A stretch of DNA of 64,000 bases from Candidatus Contubernalis alkalaceticus (GTDB lineage: Bacteria > Bacillota > Dethiobacteria > SKNC01): NCBI RefSeq assembly GCF_022558445.1, contig NZ_CP054699.1, positions 3,240,001 to 3,304,000 of the forward strand. Reading direction: 5' to 3'. Under the pieces are notes generated by a model. The model did no database searches. It saw only the letters and a list, made by a program, of their open reading frames with translations, and was not told the DNA's origin. This document shows, one piece after another, positions 52,830 to 61,549 of this stretch; positions within the stretch are counted from its first letter, which is position 1, and every line of letters starts with the position of its first letter. The position numbers and the translations under genes were made by a program.

Positions 52830-53080
52830 ATGAATATCAATTGGAGAAAATCTGCTATTCCGTCCTTAATAGAATTGGATCAATGGAGGAAAACTATTGA
52901 ACTACTTCCTATTGCTAGATATCTTAAAGAAAGAATTCAAGATTATTTCTTAAAACAAACTTTTTCAATCTATTTACCTGGAAGACCAGTGGTTATTAAA
53001 AAATGCCTGTAGACCTTCGCATAGTATTAATTACTATTGGTAAATCTGAACCGTATAAAGTATTCTATCGTAAAGTTATG
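52830..53080 (+). pseudogene. Frameshifted and truncated copy of the toxin at 63066
   Basis: The first 58 codons match the N-terminus of the protein at 63066-63368 closely (WRKSAIPSLIELDQWRKTIE against WRKSAIKSLIQLDEWRKTID). A run of A's in the KK codons is one base short, giving a premature TAG. In the next frame the match continues (VDLRIVLITIGKSEPYKVFY) until it runs into the island repeat near 53068. No antitoxin partner is seen upstream. Confidence 0.85.
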
Positions 53081-53083
53081 GGG

Positions 53084-54910
53084 TCGAGTAGATGCGGGCC
53101 TCTCGAGCCTTAGGAGTGCCCTATGATTCAATTGGCCACGCACCCCTCACAGAACCGTGCTTGCGCTACTAACGCACACGGCTCTTCCTATCACCTTTAT
53201 AGAATATAGCTAATGTGACACCGCAGGTTGTAAATGTCCACCCCAATTTTCGCTCTTGGTAGTGGATAGAGGTTACAGAACAGTTGAAACTTATCCCAGT
53301 TAAAACTCTTGCGGTGACTGCGCCTGTTCAACCATTTGAATACGAGCTTCTTTACTTTGTCATAGAACCTATCAACCATAGTGCCATTGTCAGTAATTGC
53401 ATAGTAGTTGTAATATCCTTTTAGTTTGCGCCCCAATTTTCCAATTAGCTCCTCAGCCGGTAGGTGCCGGTTTGCCTTTAGCCAGTCGTTGACTCTGAGG
53501 AGGCTTGCTTTGTATTTCTTTCGACTAGTTCTACGTTTAACCCGAAACTTACCCTTTTGGCTCTTGCCGCAATAATGCGTGAAACCCAGAAAATCAAAGG
53601 TATCAGGTTTATTCCTGCCTCTTGCCTGGCAGAACTGTGCAGCGTATCTACCAAAGTTAATAATTTTAGTTTTATCTTCGGCAATTTCCAGTTTAAACTT
53701 GGCAAGTCTTACTATGAGTGCCTGATAAAACATTTTGGCTTCATGCTCGTGTTGGAAGCAGCAGACAAAATCATCAGCATATCGCACCATGTATACTTGT
53801 CCACGGCATTTCTTCCGTATAACCTTTTCAAACCATATATCTAGAACGTAGTGTAGATAAATATTACAGAGTACTGGAGAAGCTACTCCGCCCTGAGGTG
53901 CTCCAGCTGGCGTATCATATTTTATACCGGCTTCTATTACCCCGGATTTTAGCATACGGCTTATGAGCCTGAGTATATTAGGGTCAGTGATACGGTGCTG
54001 TAAGAATTCCATCAGCCATTGGTGGTCAACACGGTCAAAATATTCTTTTATGTCTGCATCTACTATATAATTGATTTGTTTCCTTTCGATGTAGTGATTA
54101 AGTATCTTTAGTGCATCGTGACAACCACGGTTGGGCCTAAATCCAAAGGAGCCGTCCAGGAAGTCTGCTTCGTATATGGCATTTAGTATCTTGGCAAGGG
54201 CCTTCTGAACAAGCTTGTCTTCATAGGCAGGTAAGCCCAGTGGACGTTTCTTGTTGGTCTCTGCCTTATCAATGTATACCCTCTTGACGGGTAACGGGCG
54301 ATAGCTGTGGGTTTTAAGCCGGTTGACTAGGTCTTTAATATTTGCGTAAAGATTTGATTCGTATTCATCCTTAGTTACCTGGTCTACACCAGATGCTCTG
54401 TCACCACTTATACCTACCCCTGTGTGTAGTAAATGTGTCCCTTGAAAGAGCAATGATAGGTTACCGCCTTCCCTCCACGGGCATTACCCCGCTTCCTTGG
54501 TACTATGCAGTAATCCGAATTCCCGCTCGCCTTTTGGCTTTCTTACTTTTTATCGCTTGTCGGCCATACTCCCATTGTGCGTGGAAGAGCAGGCGGGACC
54601 TCCCGAGTTGCCGCATCATAACATTGTGTAACGTGCCAAGGGCTTCGACCCCGAGGAAGTCATGTTCGTCTAGCCTATAACGTCGAACATGATGTTGCTT
54701 TCTGTGCAGTCCAACACATCAGCCTTCCTATTTTGGGATTTCGGGGCTCAATCTCCATTCAGCTCTCTGGCTTTCGGCCCGCTACCTTGTTTGCCTACGC
54801 TTAAATGTAAATGTTACCATTTACACTCCAAGACTAACTACCAGTGGTCGGCTCAACCTTACTGGATGGGATTCGCACCCACTATATGACGCGCCATTTC
54901 TCGGACGCAC
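53084..54910 (-). mobile_element. Group II intron inside an island repeat
   Basis: The 1.8-kb element begins GTGCGTCCGAG (5' end at 54910) and ends with a CTACTCGAC-type 3' end (53084). Domain V is at 53152-53184, with GAGCCGTG and CACGGTTC arms. It splits one copy of the island repeat: TTAAAGTTATGGGG lies on one side (53068-53083) and GGACTGTCCCCGGGATGG on the other. The 5' non-coding part (54454-54910) has no gene. The exact ends may be off by a base or two in the G run. Confidence 0.82.
53197..54453 (-). CDS. Group II intron reverse transcriptase/maturase
   Basis: This 418-aa protein is encoded within the intron. It has ASGVDQVT, VKRVYIDK, KKRPLGLPAYEDKLVQKAL, FGFRPNRGCHDAL and NYIVDADIKEYFDRVDH. 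The active site follows as MVRYADDFVCCF, then LGFTHYC. The C-terminal maturase part includes KLGRKLKGYYNYYA. No HNH endonuclease is present. The N-terminus before ASGVDQ looks short, and the frame is open upstream for only ~12 more codons, so the start is uncertain or the 5' part may be decayed. Confidence 0.85.
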   Translation of the reverse strand: MLFQGTHLLHTGVGISGDRASGVDQVTKDEYESNLYANIKDLVNRLKTHSYRPLPVKRVYIDKAETNKKRPLGLPAYEDKLVQKALAKILNAIYEADFLDGSFGFRPNRGCHDALKILNHYIERKQINYIVDADIKEYFDRVDHQWLMEFLQHRITDPNILRLISRMLKSGVIEAGIKYDTPAGAPQGGVASPVLCNIYLHYVLDIWFEKVIRKKCRGQVYMVRYADDFVCCFQHEHEAKMFYQALIVRLAKFKLEIAEDKTKIINFGRYAAQFCQARGRNKPDTFDFLGFTHYCGKSQKGKFRVKRRTSRKKYKASLLRVNDWLKANRHLPAEELIGKLGRKLKGYYNYYAITDNGTMVDRFYDKVKKLVFKWLNRRSHRKSFNWDKFQLFCNLYPLPRAKIGVDIYNLRCHISYIL

Positions 54911-55010
54911 GGACTGTCCCCGGGATGGAGATTCTGGAAGTTGCCAGTGGAAGTTGCCAGGGGCAAGGGCCGGAAGCTCCCGGTCAGATTCGGGATGTGG
55001 AAACCTACTT
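54911..55010 (-). repeat. Island repeat, part beyond the intron
   Basis: GGACTGTCCCCGGGATGGAG, then ATTCTGGAAG and GGGCAAGGGCCGGAAGCTCC, are the continuation of the repeat copy split by the intron. In this copy the CCAGTGGAAGTTG unit is duplicated. Confidence 0.75.
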
Positions 55011-55087
55011 TTCAACCGGCGATTTTGGGAACTTTTAATCCGGCCTTGACAAATTTACGATATTTAAAAAATTCTTCTTAATCAGTA

Positions 55088-56104
55088 TCAATCTATCGTA
55101 AGTTGTTCAGCAAAAGTAAATGGAATAATACAATAAATTTCGGTACATTTATAGGCTACTTCATTGTGCATCCTCTCAACAATTTCATCTGTATTATAAT
55201 TCCCAAATTTTAATATAACATCATCTAGCACTTGAATTTCTGATTGCCTAAGTTCATTCAACTCAAGCCCTGGAGTTGGTTTGAACTTATAAGCAATATT
55301 TTCTCCATAATATACTGTATCAAAGCTCACACCGTTTAATAGAACGATTTGATCATACCCTTCTGGCACAGCACCATTAGGAAGCGCAATATAAGCTAGA
55401 CCACTAATCGCCATTCCATTTCTTTTAAAATGTAGATTATCGGAGTACCATAGCATTTTCATAAGTTTTACTTTATGGAGGCTCTCAACTTTAGATGCTA
55501 AATAGTTGATCATCTCAACGACCTTATTTAAATTTAAGCATACCCGGCCAGTTATAATCTCATCTTCATAATCTGCATAGGTTGCTTGGATTGAATTGAC
55601 CAGATATTGGTTTCGTTTTTTTTTAAATTGTTCACTTGCTTCATGCTTATATTTGCTATACGTCTTGCTTGATAACCTTTCCTTAGCCCTAGTTAACATT
55701 TCTAAGAACCATTTAGGGTCGGAATCAATCTTGCGAAGCACATCGTCATGAGCACGGTCCTGAACCTGATGATTTTCGTACCTGGTAATTGTTGCTCTTC
55801 CCCAGTCAAGTATTTCAGAAAAGTCTTTCTGACTTACTCCATACTTTTCTCTTATGTTGATAATATCGGCAGATGTCAATAAGCCTACCTTTTTTCGATA
55901 AGCATCTTTCATAGCCAGGCTATTTTTTTTAATCATTTCCTCTGTTTCAAGAAGTTCATCTGCATTAGCGCAATATTCATAGATAGAATTAAAAGATAGT
56001 TCTTCGCCTTTAAAAATCTCCTGTTCAACTATCTCTACAATATCTACTTCATGCTCTTCCATACAAATTAAACATAACTTCTTTTCACTTTTTATTGTCT
56101 TCAT
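55088..56104 (-). CDS. HTH + Panacea/SocA-like (DUF4065) antitoxin
   Basis: This 338-aa protein has an N-terminal CxxC-like segment (KLCLICMEEHEVD), followed by an MqsA/XRE-like helix-turn-helix (about 78-120: ADIINIREKYGVSQKDFSEI, GRATITRYE). A Panacea/DUF4065 region (about 195-320) has VEMINYLASKV, LHKVKLMKMLWYSDNLHFK and GLAYIALPNGAVPEGYD. Panacea domains act as versatile antitoxins. The ATG overlaps the gene upstream by 20 bp and has GAGGTG about 8 nt upstream, so this is the second gene of a pair. Confidence 0.85.
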   Translation of the reverse strand: MKTIKSEKKLCLICMEEHEVDIVEIVEQEIFKGEELSFNSIYEYCANADELLETEEMIKKNSLAMKDAYRKKVGLLTSADIINIREKYGVSQKDFSEILDWGRATITRYENHQVQDRAHDDVLRKIDSDPKWFLEMLTRAKERLSSKTYSKYKHEASEQFKKKRNQYLVNSIQATYADYEDEIITGRVCLNLNKVVEMINYLASKVESLHKVKLMKMLWYSDNLHFKRNGMAISGLAYIALPNGAVPEGYDQIVLLNGVSFDTVYYGENIAYKFKPTPGLELNELRQSEIQVLDDVILKFGNYNTDEIVERMHNEVAYKCTEIYCIIPFTFAEQLTID

Positions 56105-56630
56105 TCTTATTCACCTCACTTTTCCTGTAGGGAAAGTCAGTTTCAATAAAGTCTCTATCTGAAAAATGAAAAGACATTACAAAAATATAACTGCCTCCAC
56201 TAGCATGTTCTATACTTACTAGTTCTACCCTTATTTTGATATAAACATCTTCATTTGAGTATTGTCTTCCAAAGGCCCGCATCTCAGACCTCTTATGAAA
56301 TCTAGTATCTTTTACTGTTTCAATGTATTCTTCTACAGTCAAAAAAGCCAGCTCTCTTTTCAATACTTCCACTTCGTCTTCATCCGGAAAGAGCTGTGCC
56401 ATAGTATATCTGTTTGTGTATTTCCTATTTCGATATTCATCGACTTGCCTGTTTTTCTGAAAATTGATAGTTACGTAACTACTCTTTAATGCATATTTCA
56501 AGTTTTCAAGATAGGACTGTACTTCAAACTTTGATTCTATCCTTTTCTTTTCATTCCCCCTCTCACAATTATAACACTCCTTACTATCCTTGGTCAACAT
56601 TTTTGGTATCATTTGATGCCATATTTTCAA
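56085..56630 (-). CDS. Partner of the Panacea-type antitoxin, probable toxin
   Basis: This soluble protein has no fold I can name. From about residue 30 it has SKFEVQSYLENLKYALKSS, YTMAQLFPDEDEVEVLKREL, and a C-terminal strand-rich part (VYIKIRVELVSIEHA). Gene order and overlap with the Panacea gene suggest it is the toxin. Its start is unclear: a TTGACC/TATAAT promoter lies inside the open frame at 56568-56597, and the region after GAGAGGGGG offers no in-frame ATG, GTG or TTG for about 20 codons. A small frameshift or an unusual start is possible. Confidence 0.6.
   Translation of the reverse strand: MKIWHQMIPKMLTKDSKECYNCERGNEKKRIESKFEVQSYLENLKYALKSSYVTINFQKNRQVDEYRNRKYTNRYTMAQLFPDEDEVEVLKRELAFLTVEEYIETVKDTRFHKRSEMRAFGRQYSNEDVYIKIRVELVSIEHASGGSYIFVMSFHFSDRDFIETDFPYRKSEVNKNEDNKK
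56568..56597 (-). promoter_or_regulatory. Promoter inside the open frame of the probable toxin gene
   Basis: On the minus strand TTGACC, an 18-nt spacer and TATAAT form a good sigma-A promoter, implying that translation begins downstream of about 56560. Confidence 0.6.
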
Positions 56631-56699
56631 ACAAAAGCTAAGTATCTTTCATCTGTCAATTTTTTCACTCTACTGTCACTAATAAGTTGTTCTACGATA

Positions 56700-56853
56700 T
56701 ACCTTTTACCGGACTGATTAAAACCCTCTTGAAAAGTTCTCAAGAGGGTTACTTAATAAAAATACTTTAGCGCTTTAAAGTTATGGGAAACTGTCCCCAG
56801 GAGGGAGATTCTGGAAGCTTGCCGGGGGCAAGGGCCGGAATCTCCCGGGCATC
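56700..56853. repeat. Island repeat, full copy
   Basis: It has the full layout: TTTTACCGGACTGATT, hairpin CCCTCTTGA/TCAAGAGGG, TACTTTAGCGCTTTAAAGTT, AAACTGTCCCC, then GGGAGATTCTGGAAGC and the GGGGCAAGGGCCGGAATCTC end. It lies just past the stop of the Rpn gene at 56913, followed by a small AAAAATGTCTA../..TAGACATTTTT hairpin that likely terminates that gene. Confidence 0.85.
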
Positions 56854-56912
56854 TCAACAAAAAAATGTCTATTTTCATAGACATTTTTTTAATTACAGGA
56901 AACCTTCACAAG

Positions 56913-57866
56913 TTATCTAAGCTTTTCTATTACTTCCTTAGAGAGCCCAGTATATTTTGTTATTTTTTCAATGTTTTCACCTTCAGAAAGCATCTGTTTT
57001 GCTACTTTTTGCATTCCTTTTTCTATTCCTTGTTCTATTCCTTGTTTTTCAGCTTCTTGCCAGGATTTTTTTAAGACCCTTTCTACATTGGAAATCATTT
57101 CTTCCACCTCCTCAGGTCGAGTCTTTCCCAGAATAACGGTAATTTCATCTTTCTTTTCTGAGGATACACCACCACGAGTTAAAATATTCTCTGCCCAAGC
57201 AGTAAATAATCTATATTCTTCAGCTTCCATTTTCTTTATAGTTACCAGTAATTTTTTCAAGCGCTCAATAACTTCTTCTAGATCTTTAGCCTGATCTAGT
57301 AAAAATACTGCTCCCATCAGGCTGGAAAGTTCAAGCAATTCTTCTTGGTCATAGGATGAAACACTAATTAGATTATAGCGAAAATCCAACACGTGCTCTA
57401 CAAAAAGTTCAAAACTGTCCAGTGTTTCCTTGAAGTTAAGTGGAACATTCCATGTTTCTTGACCGTTGTAAAGAACTATTGGAACTATAACAGGCAATCG
57501 AAAACCCTTACGCTCCGCTTCTTTTTGAGAAATATTTTTAAATATATCCCGCCAAATTTCTGTCATATATAGCAGTAATCGGTAAGGTATAAGGAAATCT
57601 ACTGTAGACTGCAGCTCCATGAGCACGTAAAATATAACATCTTTTTCTTTTAGTCTGGCACGGTAGATTAAGTCTGCTTCTTTGTTCTGGAAATCCTGCA
57701 GTATAAAGGATTTATCAATCCTTACCAGATTAGTTTCGTCAACCTGTTCAGCCCAACCTGTTTTAATAAAACTTCTGATAAGCTGTATAAAAGCTTTTTT
57801 GCTAGACAGCAGATATTTATAGCCAGTATCGTGGGGCATGTGTATCTGTTCTCGATCACTTGGCAT
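56913..57866 (-). CDS. Rpn-family PD-(D/E)XK nuclease/transposase-like protein
   Basis: This 317-aa protein of the recombination-promoting nuclease family has a nuclease fold: HDTGYKYLLSSKKAFIQLI, QNKEADLIYRARL and IFYVLMELQSTVD, which give the D..E.Q metal site. The C-terminal part ends in a coiled segment EKQGIEQGIEKGMQKVAKQM, typical of the family. The start has AGGAGAG about 9 nt upstream. It stands alone and may be involved in horizontal exchange or phage defence. Confidence 0.85.
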   Translation of the reverse strand: MPSDREQIHMPHDTGYKYLLSSKKAFIQLIRSFIKTGWAEQVDETNLVRIDKSFILQDFQNKEADLIYRARLKEKDVIFYVLMELQSTVDFLIPYRLLLYMTEIWRDIFKNISQKEAERKGFRLPVIVPIVLYNGQETWNVPLNFKETLDSFELFVEHVLDFRYNLISVSSYDQEELLELSSLMGAVFLLDQAKDLEEVIERLKKLLVTIKKMEAEEYRLFTAWAENILTRGGVSSEKKDEITVILGKTRPEEVEEMISNVERVLKKSWQEAEKQGIEQGIEKGMQKVAKQMLSEGENIEKITKYTGLSKEVIEKLR

Positions 57867-58035
57867 GAATAAATACTCTCCTATAATTTCTTTATCTTAT
57901 TATACCACGGTAACTCTCTGTAAAAAAGTAGTTTAAAAGTAAATATATAATAAGTAATTTTTTTAAATTATGGCAACCATTATAAACAGAAAAAACAAAT
58001 GTGTCAAACCAATAGGTAATGGTAGCTTACATAAA

Positions 58036-58184
58036 ATAATTACCGGACTGATTTTTTATTAAATTAACCTCTTGAAGAATTCAAGAGGTTAATTTAATAA
58101 AAAATACTTTAGTGCTTTAAAGTTGTGGGGGACTGTCCCCTTTTGGGAAATTCTGGAAGCTTGTCTGGAAGAATCTCCGGGCAT
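58036..58184. repeat. Island repeat, full copy that truncates a toxin gene
   Basis: ACCGGACTGATT, the extended hairpin AACCTCTTGAAG/TTCAAGAGGTT, ACTTTAGTGCTTTAAAG, GGGGGACTGTCCCC, and the GAATCTCCGGGCATC end are all present. It overlaps the last ~22 codons of the ParE-like gene at 58117. Confidence 0.85.
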
Positions 58185-58347
58185 CATTTGAAAATTTAAC
58201 CCCTGCTTCTGGAAAATGCATTATACGATTAATCGTTGAATGAATTTCTTTCGCAAATTCAAGGCCAAGTCCTGAACTACATTGTTCATAATAATTAATA
58301 GCTGCAAGAAATTCTTCCTTCGCTTTGGGATGGAAAAAATACTTCAT
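58117..58347 (-). CDS. RelE/ParE-like toxin, C-terminus replaced by repeat
   Basis: The first ~54 residues are a ParE-like toxin (HPKAKEEFLAAINYYEQCSS, GLEFAKEIHSTINRIMHFPE, AGVKFSND). After that, the reading frame goes into the island repeat (RRFFQTSFQNFPKGDSPPQL), so the catalytic C-terminal strands are missing. It is 76 aa instead of about 95-100. It is probably inactive, with the antitoxin gene left intact upstream. The start overlaps the antitoxin stop (ATGA). Confidence 0.8.
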   Translation of the reverse strand: MKYFFHPKAKEEFLAAINYYEQCSSGLGLEFAKEIHSTINRIMHFPEAGVKFSNDARRFFQTSFQNFPKGDSPPQL

Positions 58348-58571
58348 TTGTTGAACGTTTCCTGTATTTCTTTAAAAACCTCATCACCTGGTATGATATT
58401 GACTTTTCCAGATTTGATTTCATTAACTCTTTTTTCAGCTTCCTTAATCCATAATACATCTATATCTTTTTGTTGTGATGGGTGTATACTATCAAGAATT
58501 TTTTCAACTAACGATATTTTTAAATCAATCGGTAAAGATTCAATAATCGAAAATAACTCAGTTGTTTTCAC
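58344..58571 (-). CDS. Addiction-module antitoxin, paired with a truncated toxin
   Basis: This 75-aa helical protein resembles the Unstab_antitox family: LFSIIESLPIDLKISLVEKI, LDSIHPSQQ, DVLWIKEAEKRVNEIKSGKV and GDEVFKEIQ. The GTG start has GAGGTG 5 nt upstream. It overlaps the broken toxin by 4 bp. If the toxin is dead, the antitoxin may still work as an anti-addiction factor against related toxins, for instance the one at 58776. Confidence 0.8.
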   Translation of the reverse strand: MKTTELFSIIESLPIDLKISLVEKILDSIHPSQQKDIDVLWIKEAEKRVNEIKSGKVNIIPGDEVFKEIQETFNK

Positions 58572-58697
58572 TTTTTCACCTCACCTGCTTGATAATTTAT
58601 TTAAAAAGTTTATATACTTATTTTACCACAGCAGGCACTCAAAAAAAACTACTGCCTTATTTGTCTTATTTCTTTTAAGTTATCGTAATTACATAAG

Positions 58698-58797
58698 ATA
58701 AATTACCGGACCTATTGAAAAGCCCTCTTGAAAAGTTCTCAAGAGGGCTGCTTTTTGCAAAAATACTTTAGTGCTTTAAATTTCTGGGGAACTGACT
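58698..58797. repeat. Island repeat, copy forming a toxin C-terminus
   Basis: ACCGGACC, hairpin CCCTCTTGA/TCAAGAGGG with CTTTTT, ACTTTAGTGCTTTAAATT and GGGGAACTGACTCC are present. Its right part encodes the last ~7 residues of the toxin at 58776. Confidence 0.8.
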
Positions 58798-59090
58798 CCA
58801 AGAGACCCTTTATATTCGCGAGCCCCATGAACAATTGTTACAATATTGATATAGTTTTCATCAATTTTATAAATAAGACGATATCGATGTATAAAAATCT
58901 CTCGAATAGATGGATCCTGTAATTCAGGAACAACTCTCCCCCTTCGTGGGAAATCGATCAGAGTCTTAGCTTTATTTTTTACTTCGTTGTAAAAAGCTAA
59001 AGCATAATTAGGGGAATCTTGATGAATATAATCAATAATATATTCTAAATCCTTAATCGCATTATTTGACCATATTACTGTTTGAGCCAT
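58776..59090 (-). CDS. RelE/ParE-family toxin
   Basis: This 104-aa toxin has WSNNAIKDLEYIIDYIHQDS, YALAFYNEVKNKAKTLIDFP, RRGRVVPELQDPSIREIFIH, YRLIYKIDENYINIVTIVHG and AREY. The last residues (GVSSPEI) come from the island repeat. Apart from this tail it looks complete. The start overlaps the antitoxin frame by 16 bp. RelE-type fold; the target (mRNA or gyrase) is not evident. Confidence 0.88.
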   Translation of the reverse strand: MAQTVIWSNNAIKDLEYIIDYIHQDSPNYALAFYNEVKNKAKTLIDFPRRGRVVPELQDPSIREIFIHRYRLIYKIDENYINIVTIVHGAREYKGSLGVSSPEI

Positions 59091-59257
59091 TTATCAAATT
59101 TTTTCTCCATTTCTTCATTTGTAATACTGTTTCCATTTTTTATATCTTCAAGACCTTTCAGAATTTTTGATTTAACATATAAGGTATACTGTATGTCTTC
59201 TATTGAACAATCGTCAGGCAAATTATCAATAATTTGTTTAATTTCATCTTTGAGCAT
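59075..59257 (-). CDS. Antitoxin of the 58776 toxin
   Basis: This 60-aa helical antitoxin begins MLKDEIKQIIDNLPDDCS, then has IEDIQYTLYVKSKILKGLED and ITNEEMEKKFDKWLKQ. It resembles the short RelB-like proteins that pair with ParE/RelE. AGGTGGTG lies about 8 nt upstream of the ATG. It overlaps the toxin by 16 bp. Confidence 0.82.
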   Translation of the reverse strand: MLKDEIKQIIDNLPDDCSIEDIQYTLYVKSKILKGLEDIKNGNSITNEEMEKKFDKWLKQ

Positions 59258-59468
59258 AAAACAATCACCACCTAATTAATTTATATAATTATATCATATT
59301 TCTCTAGCCTTGCATTATTATTTTATTTTCCTTTTCTTTTTTTACTGCATATAGAATATAACATTCACTTGTCCCCATAGTTATTATATATTACTGGGAT
59401 TTGCCCTCCTACATATCAAATATCCCCTGAAGAATTCTACAAAACATTGGCTTTTCTAATTTACCTAA

Positions 59469-59590
59469 ACCTATTTTACCAGACTGATTTCTGTAAAAAT
59501 ACTTTAGCGCTTTAAAGTTGTGGGGGACTGTCCCCGGGAGGGAGATTCTGGGAATTGCCGGAGGCAAGAGCCGGAATCTTCCGGACACTA
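59469..59590. repeat. Island repeat, copy at the end of the ImmA gene
   Basis: TTTTACCAGACTGATT, then directly ACTTTAGCGCTTTAAAGTT (the hairpin is deleted), GGGGGACTGTCCCC, GGGAGATTCTGGGAATTG and the end GAATCTTCCGGACAC are seen. The stop codon of the downstream ImmA part is right at its border. The rest of 59258-59468 holds AT-rich DNA without a gene. Confidence 0.8.
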
Positions 59591-60463
59591 GTTTATTATT
59601 TCAAAAGATGGTCTTAAGTCACTATAAAATTCATATTTAAGCAGCCCCTCATGAAGTAATCTCCCAACAAGTATACAAGGAGCTATTCCTATTTCATGAG
59701 CGTAATCTATTATTTGCTCTTTATTAGTGTAATCGTATTCTTTTTTAAACCTTTCATATTGTTCATTGGAAATCAAGTAATCGCTAGCCTTCTTATCAGC
59801 TTCATCTTCCTTCCAATGGTTTTCATAACTAACACGTGACTCTTTTTTAGAATGATTAATTAAATGGGCCAGTTCATGGAAAAAAGTAAACCAAAAAATA
59901 TCTGCTCGTTTTCCCCTAACGCTTAATGCTAAAATAACCTTATTCCTTCTCCAAACTGTAGCCCCACACACATACGACTTTGGAAGAGACTTGACAAGGA
60001 CTAGTGCGACACCACAATCAGCACAAAGCTTTTGCATTTCTGGATAGAAATCTTCCGGTTCTTTCATTGTTAACTCTCTAAACCTAGGAATAAAGCTTTT
60101 AAGCTTTTTTTGATCAAATTTTTCTACCTCTACTAATGTTCCCTCCAATACAGCTTTTCTAAGCCAAGCTGCTACAGCTATATCCGAGATATCTTTAATA
60201 GGCTTTTGTTTTCGGAACATAGCATTAACTGATTTATCAACTGCTTTTAAGCTGGCCACACCAAAAAACTCTCTTGAGTTTTTTACCCGAAAATTACGGT
60301 TTTGAGTACTTTCTACCCATCTAAAATCACTCATCTGTTTGTAGGGTATTTTCTTAAGTATTTCCAGGTCAGCCTTAAACTCTTCATCTTTTTTCAATCT
60401 TGCTTTATGCAGTTGATAATTTGTTTCTAAATTCATCCAAAAATGAGCTTTGGGCCCCAACAC
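59588..60463 (-). pseudogene. C-terminal part of a HigA/ImmA-type gene, separated by an IS3 element
   Basis: Residues 1-60 continue the antitoxin fold (LGPKAHFWMNLETNYQLHKA), and residues 130-290 are an ImmA/IrrE-type metallopeptidase with the Zn motif FFHELAHLINHSK. The missing 5' part (HTH) is at 61962-62163. When the IS and one copy of CAG are removed the two parts join in frame (..LETV-LGPKAH..). A GTG at 60463 could start this part alone, but its own RBS is absent. The intact gene would encode about 358 aa. Confidence 0.85.
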
Positions 60464-60706
60464 TGTATGATGGACCCCAATGTCAAGACACGATTTTTAA
60501 CTTTTTAAGCGACACGGGGACCTCCTTTCTTGTTTAGTCTTTAGGTCTTTAAATCTTTTAAAATATAAAAGTCTTTTTGTAAGTAGCAGAGGCTGTGGAT
60601 ATGTGGGCAACACGCAGTGTTGTCCAAGCAGGTGTGGAGCTTGTGGATAACCCCTGCTTTTTGGGTTATCCATAAATCCACGCCTGCGGCATATCCACGG
60701 CCCAGG

Positions 60707-61549
60707 TTACGCAATCTGTTTCTGCTGCCAATAAGAATGGGCATAGTAGATATCTGCGGGTTTGCACTTATTCAGAGATTGATGCCCTCGCTCATAATTG
60801 TAGTAGCGGATAAAATCATCGATTCCCTGGCGGAGAGCTTTTGGTGTTTCATATTGCTTAATGTAGATATCTTCCCATTTAATAGTTCTAAAAAACCTTT
60901 CTGTAATCGCGTTATCGAGAGCCCTGCCTTTACCGTCCATACTTATCTTGATGCCGTGTTGTTTTAATGTATCGACATAGGTGGAGCTGGTGAATTGACT
61001 GCCCTGATCTGAATTAAGAATGATCGGCGCTCCGTGGTTGTTAACTGCTTTATTGACAGCTTTGATTACAAATTCTTTATTCATGGTTTGAGATAATTCA
61101 TGTCCCACAATTTTCCGTGAATACCAGTCAATGATTATGACAAGATACATCCATCGGCCCTGCATAGCACAGTATGTAATGTCTATTCCCCAAACATGAT
61201 TGGGGTGAGCCGGCGTAACGCTCCGCAGCAGGTAAGGGTAAACATATTGTGCCCTGTTGCGTTTGCTCAGATTGGGGCCGGGGCAAATGACTTTTATGCC
61301 CATATCCCTCATATAGCGTTGGATGCGTTTGCGGTTTACCTTAAAGCCCAGTTTCATGTCATTGATGTCATCCCTGATGCGCCTGGTTCCTTTAAATGGA
61401 TGTTTTGTGTGAATTCTGTCGATCAGGTGCTTAATCTTAACTTCCAGTTCCGACGGTTCTTTCACTTTACGATACAGCCCTGTGCGGTTTAAGCTGAGAA
61501 GCTCAGCTTGTTCCTTAATGTTAGGGTCTGAATTATCCCAGTCTACCAT
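60707..61549 (-). CDS. IS3-family transposase OrfB
   Basis: This 280-aa catalytic subunit has an rve integrase fold. The DDE residues are in WGIDITYCAMQGRWMYL (D), ILNSDQGSQFTSS (D) and KGRALDNAITERFFRTIKWE (E). An HTH_21-like region precedes (LIDRIHTKHPFKGTRRIRDD). The C-terminus has YYNYERGHQSLNKCKPADIY. It overlaps OrfA by 17 bp and probably is made as OrfAB by -1 slippage. Confidence 0.93.
   Translation of the reverse strand: MVDWDNSDPNIKEQAELLSLNRTGLYRKVKEPSELEVKIKHLIDRIHTKHPFKGTRRIRDDINDMKLGFKVNRKRIQRYMRDMGIKVICPGPNLSKRNRAQYVYPYLLRSVTPAHPNHVWGIDITYCAMQGRWMYLVIIIDWYSRKIVGHELSQTMNKEFVIKAVNKAVNNHGAPIILNSDQGSQFTSSTYVDTLKQHGIKISMDGKGRALDNAITERFFRTIKWEDIYIKQYETPKALRQGIDDFIRYYNYERGHQSLNKCKPADIYYAHSYWQQKQIA

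Noticed and set aside
54393-54889. Plus-strand frames over the 5' part of the group II intron
   Set aside because: This is the structured intron RNA region; the frames have no RBS.
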